Part shown: positions 61,820 to 64,000 of the stretch, piece after piece
Position numbering within the stretch: the stretch's first letter is position 1
Layout of the letters: the number at the start of each line of letters is the position of its first letter
NCBI GenBank assembly: GCA_013399855.1
Contig: VXAY01002217.1
Coordinates: 227,853-291,852, forward strand
DNA length: 64,000 bases
Source: Oxyruncus cristatus
Lineage: Eukaryota; Chordata; Aves; Passeriformes; Cotingidae
Direction: 5' to 3'
Notes under the pieces: generated by a model
The model's input: the letters and a program-made list of their open reading frames with translations, nothing else
Told to the model about the DNA's origin: nothing
Database searches by the model: none
Program-made: the position numbers and the translations under genes

Positions 61820-62660
61820 CTTCAGAGACATAAAAATAGAAAAAAACCCAAACATTAAAGCCAGGACAATAATTCCATCTGTGCATCCAGGGTGCAGGGT
61901 CTTGGTTTTACAAGGCATGAAGTGTTTACATCACCCTGGTGCTGAGATGTTTGGGATTGATTTGAAATCAGATTCGGGCTTTTCTGTCAGCACCACGTTC
62001 TCTGCCTAATTTCACCCCTGGTGCACAGGGACTTTTATGAACTCTTGCATTTCAATAAGATCAGATGAACTTGAAATAGAGGTGACACCTTTTTAGTTTC
62101 TGTACCAGAATTACTCAGTTGAGAGCACCTTGGCTTTCTTTAGAGACAGAAGTAGAGTTGTCTCTTTGCAATCCTTGCCTTCTTAGCCATTAGAAAGTAA
62201 AAAAATGTCACTGTAGGACATGGGCAGCTGTTACCATACGTGAAAAACTACCTGCAAAACTATCGATTTCCAAGTTTTCTTTATTTTTTACTTGCTACTA
62301 CAAGATAAATAAGTAGTGTTTTCACATGGAAAGTGTTTTCTCCCTTTTCTGAGGGTATTAGCACATCTCAGCTCTCAGTACTGCTTGTTGGACTGAAAAA
62401 GGTGGTTATATCCAATTGTGACACTGGTTTAGCCAGGCACAGAGCCCAAACTTCATGGAAAAAAACCCCAAAAGACCAAGTAAGTAGCACAAAATGCCTT
62501 TCAGGAACTCGATAGTTTTCTGTTCACAGCCCAACCAGAAAAATCCACAGGAAAAAAATATTACATATTAACTGCACTGAAACCACTGAAACCACTTTTC
62601 AACTTTCAGTCATGTTTTTACAAAAAAAAATAAAAAAAGGTAGGAATGTAGGATACAGAC

Positions 62661-62710
62661 CTAGATGTAAGCGAGGTGGTAGTAAGCCAGTTGAAGACAG
62701 GTTTCTAGCA
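62661..62710 (-). CDS. LCP2: LCP2 coding exon (small proline-rich linker exon)
   Basis: This 50-nt exon has the acceptor TTTTTTAAACAG at 62711 and upstream, and a donor CTAG followed by GTCTGT. The first base completes a codon from the previous exon and the last base (G) starts a glycine codon completed by the next exon. The encoded residues are ARNLSSTGLLPPRLHLG. The LPPRLHLG segment parallels LPPYFSQG in human SLP-76 as I recall it. It is short and its composition is not diagnostic alone, but the phase fits the next exon and the polypyrimidine tract is good. The upstream partner exon must end with two bases of a codon. One very small candidate is at 62896-62908. Confidence 0.72.
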
Positions 62711-63176
62711 CTGTTTAAAAAACAAAAGTAGTCAGTATAAACACATTTCTATGCAGCATTTCTGTGCTCTGAACAGCTGATTATGACTTTGTGCCTGTTT
62801 TACAGAACGACCCATGCAGGATGAGGAAAGTTTTCTCCTTCTTCTTTTTGGTTTTTTAATATTCTCTGGGTAAGTGGATCCACCTTTAAGTTTACCTGGA
62901 GCTCATATCTGGGAATAAGGTAGAGGGGAGTCAGTAATGGCCACCAAGACTTTTGGATAAGGATCAGTGCAGAAAAGTACTCCAGCCTGTTGAGTTTTCC
63001 CAGGGAATGACTCCTTTATCCCCCTAAAGCAGGAAGCACAGGGAACACCTTGCTAGAGGTTTGTTTCTGTGGGGTTCCACTCACAGAGTCTTTTTTTTTT
63101 GTGTGTGGCTTCTGTAAAACTATTCATCAACATTGTTGATAAAAATGCCATTTCTCCTTAATGAGATTAATTCCCA

Positions 63177-63560
63177 GGCTGGGAAGTGCCAGAAGCAAAA
63201 AAAGGACTAGAGCATCCCACGTGTGAGGAAAGGCTGAGGCAGCTGGGGCTGTTCAGCCTGGAAAACAGAAGGCTTGGGAGGGACCTTGTAAATGCTCATA
63301 AATATCTGAAAGGAGAGCCAGGCTCAGTTCAGCCCAATGGTGAGACAGAGGCCATGGGCACAAATTGGAACTCCAGAGGCTCCCTCTGAACAGGACACAC
63401 TTCACTGTGAGGGCAACCAAGCACTGGAGCAGGTTGCCAGGAAAGCTGTGGAGTCTCTGCTCTTGGAGACACAACAGCCTGGTCAAGGTGACTTTGTTTG
63501 GGTGGGGACTTGGACCAGATGACATCCAGAGGTCCCTGCTGACCTCAATCCACACCCAAA
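63177..63560 (+). mobile_element. CR1 LINE fragment in an LCP2 intron
   Basis: This is a longer CR1 3' piece than the others here. It starts around GCTGGGAAGTGCCAGAAGC and includes GGCTGTTCAGCCTGGAAAAC, a degraded body with TGAAAGGAGAGCCAGG, then CACTGGAGCAGGTTGCCAGG and a terminal GACCAGATGACATCCAGAGG block. It is inserted in plus orientation, antisense to LCP2. Small open frames in it are remnants of non-coding CR1 sequence. Confidence 0.85.
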
Positions 63561-64000
63561 ACTTCTCAAAACCGAGCCCCAATCTTCAATTTTTGTTATT
63601 ATTTTTGTATCTTCACCTGACTGGGGACAAATGGCCTGCACACTTTGTCCTTTACAGGTCATGTTTCTCTTCTGCTTAAACGGGCTGCTGTAAAGGCTCT
63701 GAGATGAAAATGCTAATTATGTCTGCAGAACAAAAACACCCCGTCATGGCTTGATTCATGGGAGAGAATCTGCCAAATGGGGGCCTCTACTGCAGCAATA
63801 TTTGGCATGTTGTTTGAATATAAGCACAAGTGTTCATCATAGGAACAGTTCCATTTGCATGTGACCTTCCTGTCGCTACTGCAATATTTGTTCTGCTGGG
63901 CTGGCAGCAGCTGCAGAGGACAATGGCAAATTGGAGGGATTCATCAAAGAGCCATTAAAAAAATACAGAGATTAGAAAATGTGCATCAGACGTGGACTCA

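Larger units (their letters stand above)
58466..64000 (-). other. LCP2: LCP2 (SLP-76) gene, 3' part
   Basis: This is the minus-strand gene body containing the last five recognisable coding exons of LCP2: 62661-62710, 61716-61819, 60851-60928, 59618-59773 and 58804-58926. All junctions are AG/GT and the reading phases agree across all four introns. LCP2 is a cytosolic adaptor phosphorylated by ZAP-70/Syk. It gathers PLC-gamma, Vav, Nck, Gads and ITK at LAT, and its C-terminal SH2 domain binds ADAP and HPK1. The assembled tail is a proline-rich linker followed by one SH2 domain, the normal C-terminal order for the SLP-76 family. BLNK and CLNK are the alternatives, but residues such as VYNIQIRYQ and LLGTGLKGKE fit SLP-76 best from memory. 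The SAM domain, acidic tyrosine motifs and Gads-binding site are not here and must lie beyond the right edge. An intronic CR1 fragment occupies 63177-63560. Confidence 0.93.

Noticed and set aside
62807..62869. Plus-strand exon-like segment (TGTTTTACAG acceptor, GTAAGTGG donor, open frame MQDEESFLLLLFG)
   Set aside because: The splice signals are good, but the segment is T-rich, lies antisense inside an LCP2 intron and has no partner exon or family match. Chance is the simpler explanation.
63010..63120. Proline-containing minus-strand stretch as a further LCP2 exon
   Set aside because: No donor in the required phase and only weak resemblance to the SLP-76 linker.

Overview
This is vertebrate nuclear DNA, almost certainly from a bird. 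Genes are sparse and split by GT-AG introns. The interspersed repeats are CR1 LINE 3' ends with the typical avian tail (fragments near 9.35, 41.0, 46.4, 50.0, 52.9 and 63.2 kb), plus another repeat I recognise as avian at about 53.04-53.14 kb. There are no bacterial operons, no viral genes, and no rRNA, tRNA or CRISPR that I can support. The species cannot be read from the sequence.

Two genes lie tail to tail at the right end. On the minus strand, five coding exons between 62710 and 58804 encode the C-terminal proline-rich stretch and complete SH2 domain of LCP2 (SLP-76), the haematopoietic adaptor of T-cell, mast-cell and platelet receptor signalling. The remaining 5' exons lie beyond 64000. 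On the plus strand, exons at 54382-54469, 55281-55386 and 55848-55954 form a small gene that I match, from memory and by position, to the uncharacterised vertebrate gene C5orf58. In human this gene sits between FOXI1 and LCP2. It is followed by an unusual pyrimidine-only tract of about 450 bp and a poly(A) signal near 57.1 kb.

Everything left of about 54.3 kb looks non-coding. The open reading frames there are short, lack family motifs and overlap each other in several frames. This block holds CR1 pieces, microsatellites (GAAA, TA, TTTTA), several small tandem duplications, one 180-base N gap next to a C run, and three compact CpG clusters (about 35.3, 42.1 and 49.0 kb) that stand out from AT-rich surroundings. 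By synteny with human, this block would be the intergenic space between FOXI1 (expected off the left edge) and C5orf58/LCP2. It is a likely site for distal regulatory elements, though the sequence alone does not prove that.

The point most worth following up is the C5orf58-like gene. It has a bird-specific-looking alanine run, a start codon that may be the last three bases of an exon, and an overlapping alternative frame reading the same repeat as leucines.
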